Shown: positions 25,881 to 37,157 of the stretch, piece by piece
Position numbering within the stretch: position 1 is the first letter of the stretch
Layout: each line of letters starts with the position of its first letter
Origin: Planococcus citri
Lineage: Eukaryota; Arthropoda; Insecta; Hemiptera; Pseudococcidae
DNA: 64,000 bases
Direction: 5' to 3'
NCBI RefSeq assembly: GCF_950023065.1
Contig: NC_088678.1
Location: forward strand, 76,107,590 to 76,171,589
Translations under genes and position numbers: made by a program
Notes under the pieces: generated by a model
What the model saw: only the letters and a program-made list of their open reading frames with translations
Database searches by the model: none
What the model was told of the DNA's origin: nothing

Positions 25881-27180
25881 ATTTATTTGTCTATCAGGCA
25901 TCCCAAGGTCGTCAGCCTGCCTCGCCTCTAAAGGTCATTAATCCAAAAGTATGAACTTTCAAGGTTATTGACCTGTACCTGTCTGTGTGTGGTTTCCTAA
26001 GGTTATTGACCCGTCACTCCGTCAGTATGGCTTCCCAAGGTGTCCTGTGTGATCTTTTGAGATCATTGACCTATCTGTCTGACCCATCAAGGTCATTGAC
26101 CTTTCTGTCTGACCTCTCAAGGTCATTGACCTGGCGGTTCAACTTCCCATGAATGTATTCCTGGCTATTTGGCTTCTCTAGATTGTCTGTGAACCTGCCT
26201 GGCTTCCCAAGCAAAGTTGTCTGTCCAACTTTATTTCATTATAAAAGGTCATTGACCCATGTGTCTGGACTGTTAAGGTCATACGTCTACCTGTCTTTCT
26301 TTCATGGTTGTCTATCTGCTTGTGTGGCCTCCCAAGGTCGTCTATCTGCCTGTCTATCCTCTTATAAAGTCATTGATCCCTCTGTCTTGGCTTCTAAAGG
26401 TCATTGATCCATCTGTACTGGCTTCTCAAGGACATTGATCCCTCTATCTTGGCTTCTCGATGTCATTTGTTTTCCGGTCTGGCTTCTTGGGACCATCAAC
26501 CCATGTGTTTAAATTTTCAAGGTTGCTGACACCAGTCTACCTGGCAGGCCCCTCAAAGTTGTCTATCAGCTTGTCTGCCTCTTTAGGTCATTGACCCTTT
26601 TGACCAGGTTCTCAAGGTCATTGATATGAGTGCCTAGATTCTCAAAGAAACCGACCTATCTGTCTAACCTCTCAAGATCGTCTGCCGGAGTGTCTTGCCT
26701 CTCAAGGTCACTGACCAGTCAGTATGGCTTCTGTGATCGTCTGTCTGATTGGCCTCTTAAGGTCATTGATCCGTCTGTCTGGGTTCTTGAGGTAACTGAT
26801 CCACCTGTCTGGATTCTCATTATTGTATGCCCGCCTGTGTGGCCTCTTGAGGTCATTGACCCACATGTCCAGGTTCTCAAGGTCATTGACATGCATGTCT
26901 AGACTCTCGAAGTCACTGACCTACCTGACAACCTGACTAACCTCTCAAGATCGTCTGCCAGATTGCCTTACCTCTCAGTCACTGACTCGTCAGTACATGG
27001 CTTCCAAGATCGTCTGTCTGTCTAGTCTCTTAAGGTCATTGATCCGTCTGTCTGGCTTATTAAGGTCACTTACCTACCTGTCTGGCTTCTCATGGTTGTC
27101 TATCTGCCTGTCTGGCTCCTAAAGGCCGTCCATATGTCTGTCTCTGGTCTTTATGATTATTGACCCCATACTTTTGTTTC
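25880..27180. repeat. Second minisatellite array with AGGTCA-N-TGACC palindromes
   Basis: Degenerate units such as CTCAAGGTCATTGACC and GTCTGGCTTCTCAAGGT are related to the array at 3.04-4.66 kb but with T as the common spacer base. Perfect GGTCA-N-TGACC palindromes begin at 26091, 26121, 26247, 26586, 26706 and 26851. Those at 26090 and 26120 extend to AGGTCATTGACCT. Open frames here are repeat translations. Confidence 0.85.
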
Positions 27181-28289
27181 AAGTTCTTTCAAGTCAGATT
27201 TGCTATTTAAAAGTCCACTTTGATACAATCTATTTTTTCTCCCAAGTTTTCAAATGTGTTTAAGAATGTATGTAATATGATATCAAAACTTCAAAAATTA
27301 GCCATTTTTGTTTTTAAAAGTCCAACAATTATTTTTTTCAAACTTTTAAAATTCAAAGATTGCGAAGAATTGAACAGACACCAAAACCAAAAAAATATGC
27401 TATTTTCACTATCTCTAAGCATGAATTTTCGCAAGATTTCGCCCTCGCTTTGCTCGGGCCAGTTTGATTTTCTATTGTTTCAAAATTGAAATTTTTAACC
27501 AAAGTTATTCAAATACTAAAATTGTGTTCTCAAAAAAAAATAAACTCATCACAAAAAATATTGTTTGTTACATCTCAAAGTACGAATTTTTGACATTTTT
27601 TGGCCTCGCTTTACTTGGACCTCTGTTTTTTTTGTTTTTTTTTTTCAAATTAGGATTTGAACTTTTGTAAAAATTTATCAAGTATTAAAACCTAAAGAAA
27701 TGTTCAAGCAAAAAAACACACACACTGTTTTTCTAAGACGCTAATTATGTACATATTTTATTTTCACTTCAAAAACTCGTTATTTTGCTCAAAAAAATTG
27801 ATGCTTTTTTCTCAAAGATAATTTTTTGTCTCCACCCCCCCTCCCTCCACAAGAAAAAACATCTTCAGTTTTGATCATGTCAGGTTGTCAATTGCATAAC
27901 TTGCATTCTAGTATCCGAACCCTTGAAAGATTTTTAAGGGGGGGGGGATAACATCCGACCACAAATTTCGATTGAAATCTGCCAAAGATAAAAAATTTCC
28001 AACAGAAATGCCAATTTCACCTTTTTTGAAAGGATCAAGGGGGAACTTGTAATTTCAAAATTTTTTGCGGGTATTTTCTCAGCCACTGATCAGCATGCGA
28101 ACAATCACAGTTTTTAATTTGTTCATCAAGTTTTCAAAACATGTTTTTCATTTTTCAGTATCCCGAATCCATCTCCAACTAGAATGTAGATTGCCTAAAT
28201 CTCATCAAAATAGCAATTTCTACTCAGACATTCTCGTTGAAGAAAGGAATTGATTAATTAACACATGCAAGAAAAAAGAAAACACCAGG
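27181..28289. other. Upstream region of receptor D
   Basis: AT-rich with G- and C-runs (27830-27845, 27940-27950). An acceptor-like ATTTTTCAG near 28158 could begin the 5'-UTR exon that reaches ATG 28290. No gene is seen. Confidence 0.4.
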
Positions 28290-29502
28290 ATGAATTGCTC
28301 AGAAGAAGAATTAATCTATCACTCGTACCGGAATCAATATCTATGCGGTTACACGAACATGATAATGTGTATAATTGGAACATTCTGCCATCTATCTGTG
28401 GTAATCGTATACACTCGTAAAAACATGATTTCACCAATGAACACCATACTCGCACATTCATCAGCAGCCAGTCTAGTTGCAGTGGTTGCATATATTCCCC
28501 ATTCATGGCACGAATTCTTTCGATCCAACTGGTACACAATCGAGCAACACCGGGAAGAATTCTGGGAAACATTTTCGCTTTATTCGTGGTACTTGGCAGC
28601 CATATTTACCCATGTATCAACAGGGATCGCCATAATGATGGGTGTGTGGCGATACATTGCTGTTATACATCCGCTGAGAGAGCGTGCTTGGTGCAATATG
28701 AAGAATACTCGGAAAACCATCGCTGCGTGTTACTTGATGGGTGTTTTGGTAACGGTGCCTGCCATTTGTGATATGAAAATTGTAGGAACGTACAAAATAC
28801 TTGACGTAAATGGATTCATTGCTGAGAATTGTACAGCTGGAGTACGAACGAAAATTTATATGATGAAAATAATCATTGAGGATAATGATTTGGTATACTT
28901 TGTTACATTTTTACTCTACGGGTTGTTTCTGAAAACATTACCGTCCATTGTGCTCAGTGCTATCAGTATAAAGTAAATACATTTATCAGAAGAAATATTT
29001 TAGAATTTAGGTTTATTACAAAAAAAATAAATCGCCAGACTAAAAAAAAAAATGATGATTTTTCAGATTAATTCTGGCTTTAAAGAAGGCGAAAATTTTC
29101 CACCAGGAAATGAACCAGATTTCAAGGAGATGCTCAAATGATACGAATTCCAGCTATAGCAGAAATGACAGCAGCAATAATGGGCCTACAGATCGAACGA
29201 CAAAAATGTTACTCATGATACTAGCGCTGTTTATTTTTGCTGAACTTCCAAATGGGATATTTTGTACTTTGACTGCACTCTACGGTAGAAGTTTTTACCA
29301 CAAATATTACTATCCTTCGTGGGAAGTGATCAACACCATTAGCCACATCTGCGCGAATAGCCATTTCATAGTTTATTACATAATGTGTCGTCGGTTTCGA
29401 GAAACTTTCAAAATAATATTCAGCCTGAGGACATACTTGCGTTTCTCTGGTCAACATAGCCGCCCATGTGATATAAGTAGTTTATACCGAACGTATCGTT
29501 GA
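28290..29502 (+). CDS. Receptor D: dmsr-1/FMRFamide-like neuropeptide GPCR, exons 28290-28972 and 29067-29502
   Basis: Predicted 372-residue receptor. It starts MNCSEEELIYHSYRNQYLCG, the N-terminus shared with E and G. TM1 begins at YTNMIMCIIG. ICL1 is VYTRKNMISPMNT, TM3 ends IAIMMGVWRYIAVIHPLRER, and ECL2 contains an N-glycosylation sequon (ENCTAG). The donor GTAAAT at 28973 is weaker than GTGAGT. The acceptor TTTTTCAG ends at 29066. TM6 is MLLMILALFIFAELPNGIFC and TM7 is HFIVYYIMCRRFRETF. An acceptor-like TTTTTCAG near 28158 suggests a 5'-UTR intron, and CA|GTGAGT at 25410 is a possible but weakly supported donor for it. If that pair is right, the AGGTCA-palindrome satellite lies inside this intron. 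AATAAA is at about 29879. Confidence 0.85.
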
Positions 29503-30500
29503 AGAAAGAAAATGAAGAGAGGTTGCTGATTTGGAGTCTAAAAATACGTCTTGTAATATTTTGGGTTTTTAGAAAAAAATTCTGAGAGAAAAATGAGGAT
29601 GAATTCAGTGACATTAGCCAAGATTTTGACAAGGAGGAGGCAAAACCATATTTTAGGGCAAGAGAAGTCCTTTGAGATTATTTTGAAGAAGAAAACATGA
29701 AAAATTAAACATATGTAGGTATCTTATAGTGTTATCATACATTTCATTTCTGATTCATGTTCATTCGGTGCTGAATGGTGAAACCATGAATGCTCTGTAA
29801 AAGAGGTCATGTTCATGTACTTTGAAGGAGCACTCAAATTTGTACTTTCTGAATAGTATTTTCATTCTGCCTAAACACAATAAAATGAAGAAGCTCAAAT
29901 TTTTGGGAAATTCAAACATGCAAAATTTGAAGTTTTTGAATTTTTAGAACTCTGCAGCGTCTTTAATTTCGGGTTTACACATGACATAAACATGACCTTC
30001 CAGTGCTCTACAAAAAATGTCTCATTCATATTTTGCCTGTATCTAAAATTAAAGCCATTGGAGCTGTTAAAAAGTTTCAATCAATCCTAGCTCCCTCTTT
30101 AATAATTTTGAAGATGAACTAGAATTGAATTTGAAAGATGCGTGGAGTGCCTTTCAAAATTCTTCCAGGTGCAAAAATTAAATCAGATCAGTTCTGAGCT
30201 CTAATCCGATAACAAATTCTGATCTGAGCAGCTCATGGTTACACCAAATTGTATGAGGAAAATATCTGATATTGTTCGTAGAATATAAAATGATTCTTTT
30301 TAGCAGCACAAGTGCCCCTCTCAAGTGAGATTGTTGGACAAATTTAACATAAAAACGGTTACGCAGTCGCCATCAAGTCGGAGGTCAAAAAAATTCGACT
30401 CCATAGCATAACCTATAATGAGTTATTCGTTCTATGTCCGTTCGTTGGGCCAAAATTTGTGAAAAACAATTTGCACAGTAGGGCTCAATTGAACTTTAAA
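29503..30500. other. 3' flank of receptor D; no gene
   Basis: AATAAA at about 29879 is a plausible polyadenylation signal. The remaining sequence is unstructured AT-rich DNA leading into the satellite. Confidence 0.45.
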
Positions 30501-30900
30501 GTCCCACCCTCTCCAATTTTTAGAGTAGAAATGAACTATCGTAGAATAATTCAAAAGTGATGCTGTGACTTTGTGACCTATCAAAATGGGTTAAAATTTC
30601 TCATGAATTACAATTTACAAATATTTTAACGAAAATGTTCTTTGAGAATTTTGGAACATGATTTTTGTGTTATTGAAAAAGTGTCATGCGACCCATTAAA
30701 ATAGGTTAAAATTTCACAATAAAACTTGAATATTTGTACGAAAATGTATTTTGAGAATTTTAGAAGAATTTAAGCCCCAAAAATGGGCCATGATTTCTGT
30801 GTTGTTGAAAAAGTGTCATGCGACCCATTAAAATACATAGGTTTAAATTTCACATCGTTGTCGTCGTTTCCTTATGGTGGTAGGCCTGTTGGTCTGTCTG

Positions 30901-31515
30901 CTATGGTGTGGAACCTGTTGAGGATGAGCCTGAGGTATCAGTGAGTTTCCTCCTTGGTCTCCCTCTGCTTCTTTTCGCCGTTGGTGTACATTGGAGGACC
31001 TGTTTTGGTGATCTCGTTTCCTCCATTCTTTTGATATGATTTCTCCAATCTCTCCTATATTTTTTTATCGTCTCCATGACTGGCTTCACTCTGAGATCTG
31101 CTGTTATTTTCTCAGATGGGACTCTGCCTCTGAGAGTCACCCCTGCCGTTCTCCTCATGAACTTCATCTCCGCTGCCGTTATTCTTCTTTTATCCGATTT
31201 CTTCAGTGCCCATATTTCGCTTCCATAAGTCATCATTGGTATTACGAGGGTATTGTACACCTTCAATCTTGTTTCTTTTCGCACCTTACTGCTTCTCAGG
31301 GTCCTGTTTATCAGTCCTATGACTCTCAGGAACTTTGCAATCTTTCCACCAACATCTACTTCTCCCTGGTCTTCTGTTTCGGCTAGTACTGCTTGATCTT
31401 CTGGATTTACTGCTAGTACTGCCCTCTGTAGTTGCCTGTAGAACTCTTCGCTTTGTTCCTCTCTTCCCTCTTCTGGTGCATATACTCTGATTATTGTAAG
31501 AAAGTCTTTTTTCAA
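30901..31515 (-). pseudogene. LINE pol remnant: endonuclease piece fused to reverse-transcriptase C-terminus
   Basis: It begins with DFLTIIRVYAPEEG, an endonuclease beta-strand motif. After about 45 residues it jumps to VGGKIAKFLRVIGLINRTLR, YNTLVIPMMTYGSEIWALKK, AAEMKFMRRTAGV and RRDWRNHIKRMEETR, the conserved C-terminus of a common insect LINE group. The catalytic F/YxDD region is absent, so an internal deletion removed most of the endonuclease and RT. It is preceded in frame by a TGA (31516-31518). Confidence 0.75.
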
Positions 31516-31710
31516 TCACATCATTGCTTCATGCCATATGTTGTGTGAGTCGATGTTTTCGCGGTGTTTGTTATGCATGTGTAACATCACTCTGCCTGCA
31601 GCTCTGGGTTTCTTGTCGACTCCGCTATAGATAACAATGTAATTTCCAGATTCAGTTGCTCCACTTCCTTTCTTCTTTGTTTCAGACATCACGGCAAAGT
31701 ATATATCGAT
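31516..31710 (-). pseudogene. LINE endonuclease N-terminal piece
   Basis: The complement encodes VMSETKKKGSGATESGNYI and IYSGVDKKPRAAGRVMLHM, the T-E-T-K-K-K-G region of an apurinic-like endonuclease. It ends at an in-frame TGA. Its upstream continuation lies beyond the nested transposon at 32825 and onward. Confidence 0.68.
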
Positions 31711-32818
31711 GGCTTGGTATAAATACCATGTAAGGTGCACTGGGGGAAGTTGGAATTCGGGGTAAGTTAGAAAACTTGCTCTAGCGCCTAGAGGTTTATA
31801 TCTGGCGAAGTGCCACTAAAGGTGACTTGAGGGTACTACCCCTACTTCATCACGGCATAAAAATTTTCGCGATTCAGTTTCATTTTAGATGTCTTTGGTT
31901 CAATTGTATTTTGTTGTTGCTTTGAACTTATTTTGAATTTGGTCTAAAATACAGACTTTCTATTTCTTAGTTTTTCGCATATAGCGGATGAACCGTGCGT
32001 CCTAGTGAAAATCTGATGAGAGTAATCTCAAAGAGAATTAAATTCTCTACAATTTTGTTTCTGTGCAATTTTTCTAGGACGCTCAGTTTGTGATCTACGC
32101 CTCTGCAAAGTTTAGCCTGTTCTGACTTCCCCCAATTGGGGTAAGTCAGGACAGTTTATATTTTATTCCACTGAGCGAAAGCTACTGTGTCAATCGCGCT
32201 CAAATTTTTACCATAGGTTAAGAACCCTTATGGGAACCTACATAATAAATTTGATCCATATTGGTTCATTAGAAGGGGAGTAACAGCTGGTCAAAGTTGA
32301 AATTGCAAAAAATCATTCTGACTTGCCCCGGTGCACCTTAAGTCCAAAATCCTAAATTTTTCAGGAGAACACAAAAAACGTTTAAAACATTCATATTTCG
32401 TTATTTCCAGTTTTAGATTGCATTATTCTGTTTTAGAGGTCTTAATGGTATGGCCTGATGTATTTTATAGGTTGATGATGATGAAATATAATTAGTTGAT
32501 TAAAGCACTTTGGAAGGACATACAAGGTGTCTAGAGACGACATACGAGATTTTCATTGTACTTATGTAGGACTTACGTGGTTTTTAACAAGGACTTACAA
32601 GGTTTTCAAATTTACAATTGATGAAATTCATGTACTTACTTACCTTACGAGTCGGACTTACATGTTTTTAATGTTGGATTTTCGCCGATTAGAGCACTAG
32701 GATGCGTTTTAAACGTACACGGTTTTTAAATTTGGATTCCTCATCGTTTTTTACTAAAGTAACCACAAAAAAGGCATTTTCAAAAAAATCTGGACTTACA
32801 AGGTTTTTATACCAAGCC
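31711..32818. mobile_element. DNA transposon with terminal inverted repeats, inserted in the LINE endonuclease
   Basis: Left end GGCTTGGTATAAATACC at 31711; right end is the complement of GGCTTGGTATAAAAACC, ending at 32818. The palindromic hexamer ATCGAT stands on both sides (31705-31710 and 32819-32824). It is best read as a 6-bp target duplication, because one copy keeps the LINE reading frame on the two sides compatible. When the nested element below is ignored, the inverted repeats extend further, through TGTAAGTCCA at both ends. No transposase is seen. Confidence 0.72.
31733..32338. mobile_element. Nested short inverted-repeat element (MITE) with TA target duplication
   Basis: 606 bp with ends AGGTGCACTGGGGGAAGT and the complement of AGGTGCACCGGGGCAAGT, flanked by TA on both sides (31731-31732 and 32339-32340). 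TA duplication suggests mobilisation by a Tc1/mariner-type transposase supplied elsewhere. It sits inside the terminal repeat of the host transposon and interrupts it. Confidence 0.75.
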
Positions 32819-34019
32819 ATCGATATTTCTGCTGTTTAGAATTTCGTTTATTTCTGCTTCCTTGGCTGCATATTCTCATACATTCCAGTTTCCGAATTTG
32901 TATTTTCTTTCGTTTGCGTGTGTTTTTATTTTAACCAGGGGTTCACCTCCGCCTGGGATCCCATAGTTCCATCCATTTCCTGTTGTTTGTGTATTTTGAG
33001 TAAGGTTGGTTTTCATCTGACTTGGTTACCAGCCATGCCAGATATATCACGGTGATAGGGCTGCTATCTAGGGATCTGTGCTTGCCTGGTCCTCTTTTAG
33101 TCGTCTTTCACAACAGGCAGAGGGTACCATAAGGATATTCTTAACCCGTCCCTACATGGGGTGTTTAAATTTCACAAAAAGCTTAAATACATATTTGTAC
33201 AAAAATGTATTTTGAGAATTTTAGAGGAATTTGAGCCTCAAAAATGGGCCATGATTTCTGTGTTGTTGAAAAATGTGTCATGTAACCCATCAAAATAGGT
33301 TAACATTTCACGAAAAATTAAAATTGTTGTACAAAAATGTATTTTGAGCATTTTAGATGATTTTTAAGCCCCAAGACGATGGGTCCTGATTTTTAGGACG
33401 TTTGAATAAGGTGTCATGCCACCTCCTATCAAAATAGGTTATTAAAATTTCACGAAAAACCTAAATATTTATACCTACAACAATGTAAGTATGTATTTTG
33501 AGAATTTTAGAAGAATTTTGAGCAACAAAACTGATTCATTATTTTTGGGATTTTAGAAAAAGTGAGCCCATTAGGAATGCGAGTATCAAAATAGATTGAA
33601 ATTTTGCGAGGAAATCGAATGTTTCAACGAAGATGTGTTTTGGGTATTTTTTGAAGAATTTGAAGCTAAAAATGAGGTCGTGATTTCGGGGATTTTTGAC
33701 GAAGATATCATGTGATCCATCAAAATTGAAGTTTTTGTTCCCAAGTTCTGAACATTTAATGGACTCCATGCAGGCTAAAAATTTTTCAAGAGTGCTAAAA
33801 AAAAATTGTGTGTAAAATGTAAAATACATTTCAGACCAGGAAAAACTGAATTTTTTTAGAGTGATCGAAAGAATGCAAACCGAATTTGATTTTCGGAGCA
33901 GTTTTTACCAGCTGAACTGCGCACCCTTCTCCAAATTTTCTAAAGTCTGACAGAATGTTTGACATTTTAACGTTTTTCAGCACTTTTTTTTATGTCGTAC
34001 TAATTTTGCCAAATTTTAA

Positions 34020-35127
34020 CAAAATTCATGTTCTGTAATTTATATTTACTGATTATAACATTTTTTGAGAAAATTTTTCTCGCATTTTGCCTAATTTCTT
34101 GACTCATTAAATTTTTACGACAAAAGTCGAGAAAAATAGTAGGCTTAAACTACTGAAGACGTTGGATCAGTAGAAAATCGCAAAATTTAGTCCTAAAAGA
34201 GTGATATTTGATCGGAAATGAATGTTTAATCGTCACATCGTCACAAAAGTAATTTTTCAGATCGTCACGAAATCAATCTGTGATGGAAAAAACGACAATG
34301 TAGATATAAAAATAAGCACTAGAACTTCCTCAGCCGTGAGTCATAACATTTCAATCATGAGTGACCCATATACCACTTTGAAAAATTCCCCTTATCGCAG
34401 TTTCACATCATTTCCAATTAAGGGATCAATTTTTTCGCAAATTTGTGATAGTGTGCTGCACCAAAAAGCAAGGTAAATTTTGACGATTTTACATATTTTT
34501 TCATTATTTATAGATAATTTTGCATTATCACGTTCAGATATGAAGAACGGAAACTGTGAAATAATTTACAATAAACGTACACACATTTTTTTCCTATGAT
34601 CGTGTCATTTTACGTTTAATTTTCCAGAAAATATTTTATAGGTATGTACCTATTTACGTACATAGATCATAAAAATTCATAAAAATTCCAGGTATATTCA
34701 AGCATAATAGCATCAGAAGCATCACTGATGAGTGGATGGTTTTCAAAATGCTTCAGTTACAATAAGTGTCAAAATATCAATAGGATTTTATAAATTAATG
34801 TGATTGAAATGTGAAGGTAGCACTGAAGAGTACATCGAACTTGTCAAAATGAAATGATATATAGTGAGTACTTTCTCTGTTATTTTAACGTACCTATTTC
34901 TGAATTAAAAACATTGGTTCAATATTGCCAAAGTGAATAACCAAGATCGTGTCAATTTTTCATAAATTATGTGCTCGTTGTCAGTGAAACTTAATCACAA
35001 AAATATCACTCTGTTTTCAGTGGCTTCAATTCCTCGACATTCAAATTAAAGAAAAGTACATTGTGCCACACACTCATCTGATCCCATCAAGTACCCGACT
35101 ACACATAAACCTAGCAATAAAAATCAG
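34020..35127 (+). promoter_or_regulatory. 5' module of receptor E: conserved upstream block, TATA box, noncoding exon 1, 5'-UTR intron
   Basis: A block at about 34020-34560 is repeated upstream of F and G and as an orphan near 57.8-58.3 kb. Shared words include GACTCATTAAAT, AATCAATCTGTGATG and AACTTCCTCAG. A TATAAA lies at 34789-34794. About 30 bp downstream starts a conserved stretch (GCACTGAAGAG, then GAACTTGTCAAA) ending at donor GTGAGT 34864. The acceptor CTGTTTTCAG ends at 35020, giving a second exon that reaches the ATG at 35128. The predicted start of transcription near 34819 is inferred from the TATA spacing. Confidence 0.6.
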
Positions 35128-36330
35128 ATGAACTGCTCAAAAGATGAATTGCAATATTACTCATACGGTGATCAATATTTATGCGGTTACACCAATATAA
35201 TCGTCGGTATCATAGGATCATTTTTTCACACATTCATCATAGTGGTATACACGAGAAAAAATATGATATCACCAATGAACACAATACTCGCACATTCATC
35301 AGCTCTAACTCTACTCGCAACGATCGCCTATCTTCCCCATTCATGGCACGAATTCATCCGATCAAATTTGTATACAATCGAAGAACACAGGCAAGAATCG
35401 TGGGAAACGATTTCGCTCTATTCGTGGCACTTATTCTCTGTATTCTCCTATACTTCGACAGGGATCGCCATAATGATGGGTGTATGGCGATATATAGCTG
35501 TCATACATCCATTAAAAGAACGTAATTGGTGCAGTATGAGAAATACTCGAATAACCATTGCTGCATTGTATGTGATGACAATTTTGGCATTCATACCAGC
35601 TATGAACGATATGAAAATTGAAGAGACGTATAAAATACTCGGCCCTGATGGATTCATGGCCGAGAACTGCACCGCTGGCAATCGAACGAAAATTTACGAA
35701 ATGAAGATACAAATTGAAGACAACGATTTCGCCTACTTTGTCGTCTTTATATGGTACGGTTTGTTGCTGAAAACGTTGCCGTCAATTTTTCTCGCTGCTA
35801 TCAGTGTGAGGTGAGTACCTAATGGCAAACAATGAAGCTCTCAAAGTTAACCTCGTTTTGGAAAAAATTGATTTCATTCAACAAACTAATCGCTCAATAA
35901 TTTTTTCAGACTAATTCTAGCTCTACGTAATGCGAAACATTTTCGTCAACAGATGACCCAAACTAGAACTCAAATTAAACCGAACTCAAGCGTCTCTAAA
36001 ATTACTCGTTGTGATCCCACAGATCGAACAACAAAGATGTTATTGATGATACTGGCGATATTCATCATCAGCGAACTTCCTGACGGCATATTCTGCACAT
36101 TGACTGCATTCTGTGGTAAAGAATTTTTCCACAAATATTACTATCCATCGTGGGAAGTGATTAACACCATTTGTCAGGTTTGTGATAATTTAAATTTCAT
36201 CGTTTATTACACGATGAGTAATCAGTTTCGAGTTACTTTTAAAGCGCTGTTTCGCAGACGATGTAAGGAGAGCTCAGATTCTCCAGTCAATATTACAATA
36301 TTGGGACATAGAATAGGTATGGAGCGCTAG
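35128..36330 (+). CDS. Receptor E: dmsr-1/FMRFamide-like neuropeptide GPCR, exons 35128-35810 and 35910-36330
   Basis: Predicted 367-residue receptor, the closest paralogue of G (35 differences over the 228 residues of exon 1). The N-terminus has an NCS sequon. TM1 covers about residues 20-41, the WRY motif is at 120-122, ECL2 has two sequons (NCT, NRT), and TM5 ends just before the intron. The donor GTGAGT is at 35811 and the acceptor TTTTTTCAG ends at 35909. Exon 2 gives TM6 (MLLMILAIFIISELPDGIFC) and TM7 (NFIVYYTMSNQFRVTFKALF). No Cys stands at the usual top-of-TM3 position, so the common TM3-ECL2 disulfide cannot form in its standard geometry. The 5' side has a TATA box, a noncoding exon and a 157-bp 5'-UTR intron shared with F and G. 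AATAAA is at 36367-36372. A BEL element sits 370 bp downstream of the stop. Confidence 0.88.
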
Positions 36331-36699
36331 TGTGCATGCTGTTAAGTAGGTAACGAAAAGGTGAACAATAAACGTCGGCCACCAATCACAAAATTTTTCT
36401 AAATTTTCCGTTCCTTCTCCAGGAGGGCAGAGGGGATGGCGCAGGGTTTGTTGTTCACTTTTTCGCACCTTTTCAATTTTGCCACCAGAGTTCAGCCACT
36501 CCGCGCGCTATGTCCGAATAGGTTAGATACTGAATTTACACATAATTTGCACAACAATAGGGAGTTACCGGATCTTTACCTATTCACCTCAGCAATTAAT
36601 ATTATGTGGTGTTATAAGCCTTATACTTAATGAAATTACATCGAATTTAATTTACTGATTGTTATGTTACTCATCAGAATGTAATAAGTACAATACCTA
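36331..36699 (+). other. 3' flank of receptor E
   Basis: AATAAA at 36367-36372. Downstream, GTTACTCATCAGAATGTAAT and the sequence beyond the BEL element (from 42736) resemble the 3' flank of receptor G (about 63660-63740), showing that the E/G duplication included the 3' side. Confidence 0.5.
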
Positions 36700-36988
36700 T
36701 GTTAGTGTTATTAACTCATTTAAAAAACTAATCGAATCAAAACGATGTTAAAAAAAAATAAATAAAACAAAGATGCTGTAAAATTACAAAAAATCATTTA
36801 CTTCAAGATTTCGTCATCTCAAAAAAGAAGAACATCTTAAACTCATTTTAAAAACTAACTGAACTAAAAATAACGTATTTTTTTTTTCGGCGATAACGTG
36901 GGAAGGACTCCGCGGTTTGCCAGTGGCACCGCGAAGTACCTACCCCTATTTCCTACCCTTAGTAACGATAACGGAAACGCTCTTAACA
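36700..36988 (-). repeat. BEL/Pao 3' LTR
   Basis: 289 bp; differs from the other LTR at one A/T (near 36727) and one A/G (near 36903). Adjacent on the inner side is the polypurine tract (complement of AACTCCCCCGC, from 36989). Confidence 0.9.
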
Positions 36989-37157
36989 AACTCCCCCGCT
37001 GAGACCACAGGTCTCAGGAGAAGCTGCAACCACTAATCAAATGAATTTTCAAAACGAAAAAAAAATAATAATAATAAAATAAAATAAATGATAAAATAAA
37101 CGGAAATAAAATAAAATTCATAAACAATGAAGTAAGCATAAAATAAGGATAAAATAC

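Larger units (their letters stand above)
30855..33162 (-). mobile_element. Internally deleted non-LTR retrotransposon containing nested DNA transposons
   Basis: Flanked by an exact 14-bp direct repeat GTTTAAATTTCACA (30841-30854 and 33163-33176), a likely target duplication. However, the host satellite contains similar words, which lowers its weight. The 5' end lies at the right and the 3' end at the left. On the complement the last bases are a short ACGACA-type repeat typical of LINE tails. Coding parts are an endonuclease N-terminus and a reverse-transcriptase C-terminus, with the RT core missing. Confidence 0.7.
30500..33840. repeat. Degenerate 130-150-bp satellite, about seven copies, split by a LINE insertion
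   Basis: Copies are recognised by GTGTCATGCGACCCATTAAA-like anchors near 30575, 30685, 30815, 33275, 33412, 33560 and 33710, each followed by GGTTAAAATTTCAC and an AATGTATTTTGAGAATTTTA block. Spacing is about 110-150 bp. Between 30854 and 33163 the array is interrupted by the LINE and its nested elements. Confidence 0.75.

Noticed and set aside
26153..26902. Open frames with repeated V-I-D-P-S-V motifs in the second palindrome array
   Set aside because: Same repeat translated in different frames; no gene signal.
34222..34476. 84-codon open frame upstream of receptor E
   Set aside because: Lies in the conserved promoter module; the equivalent frame is broken in the other module copies.
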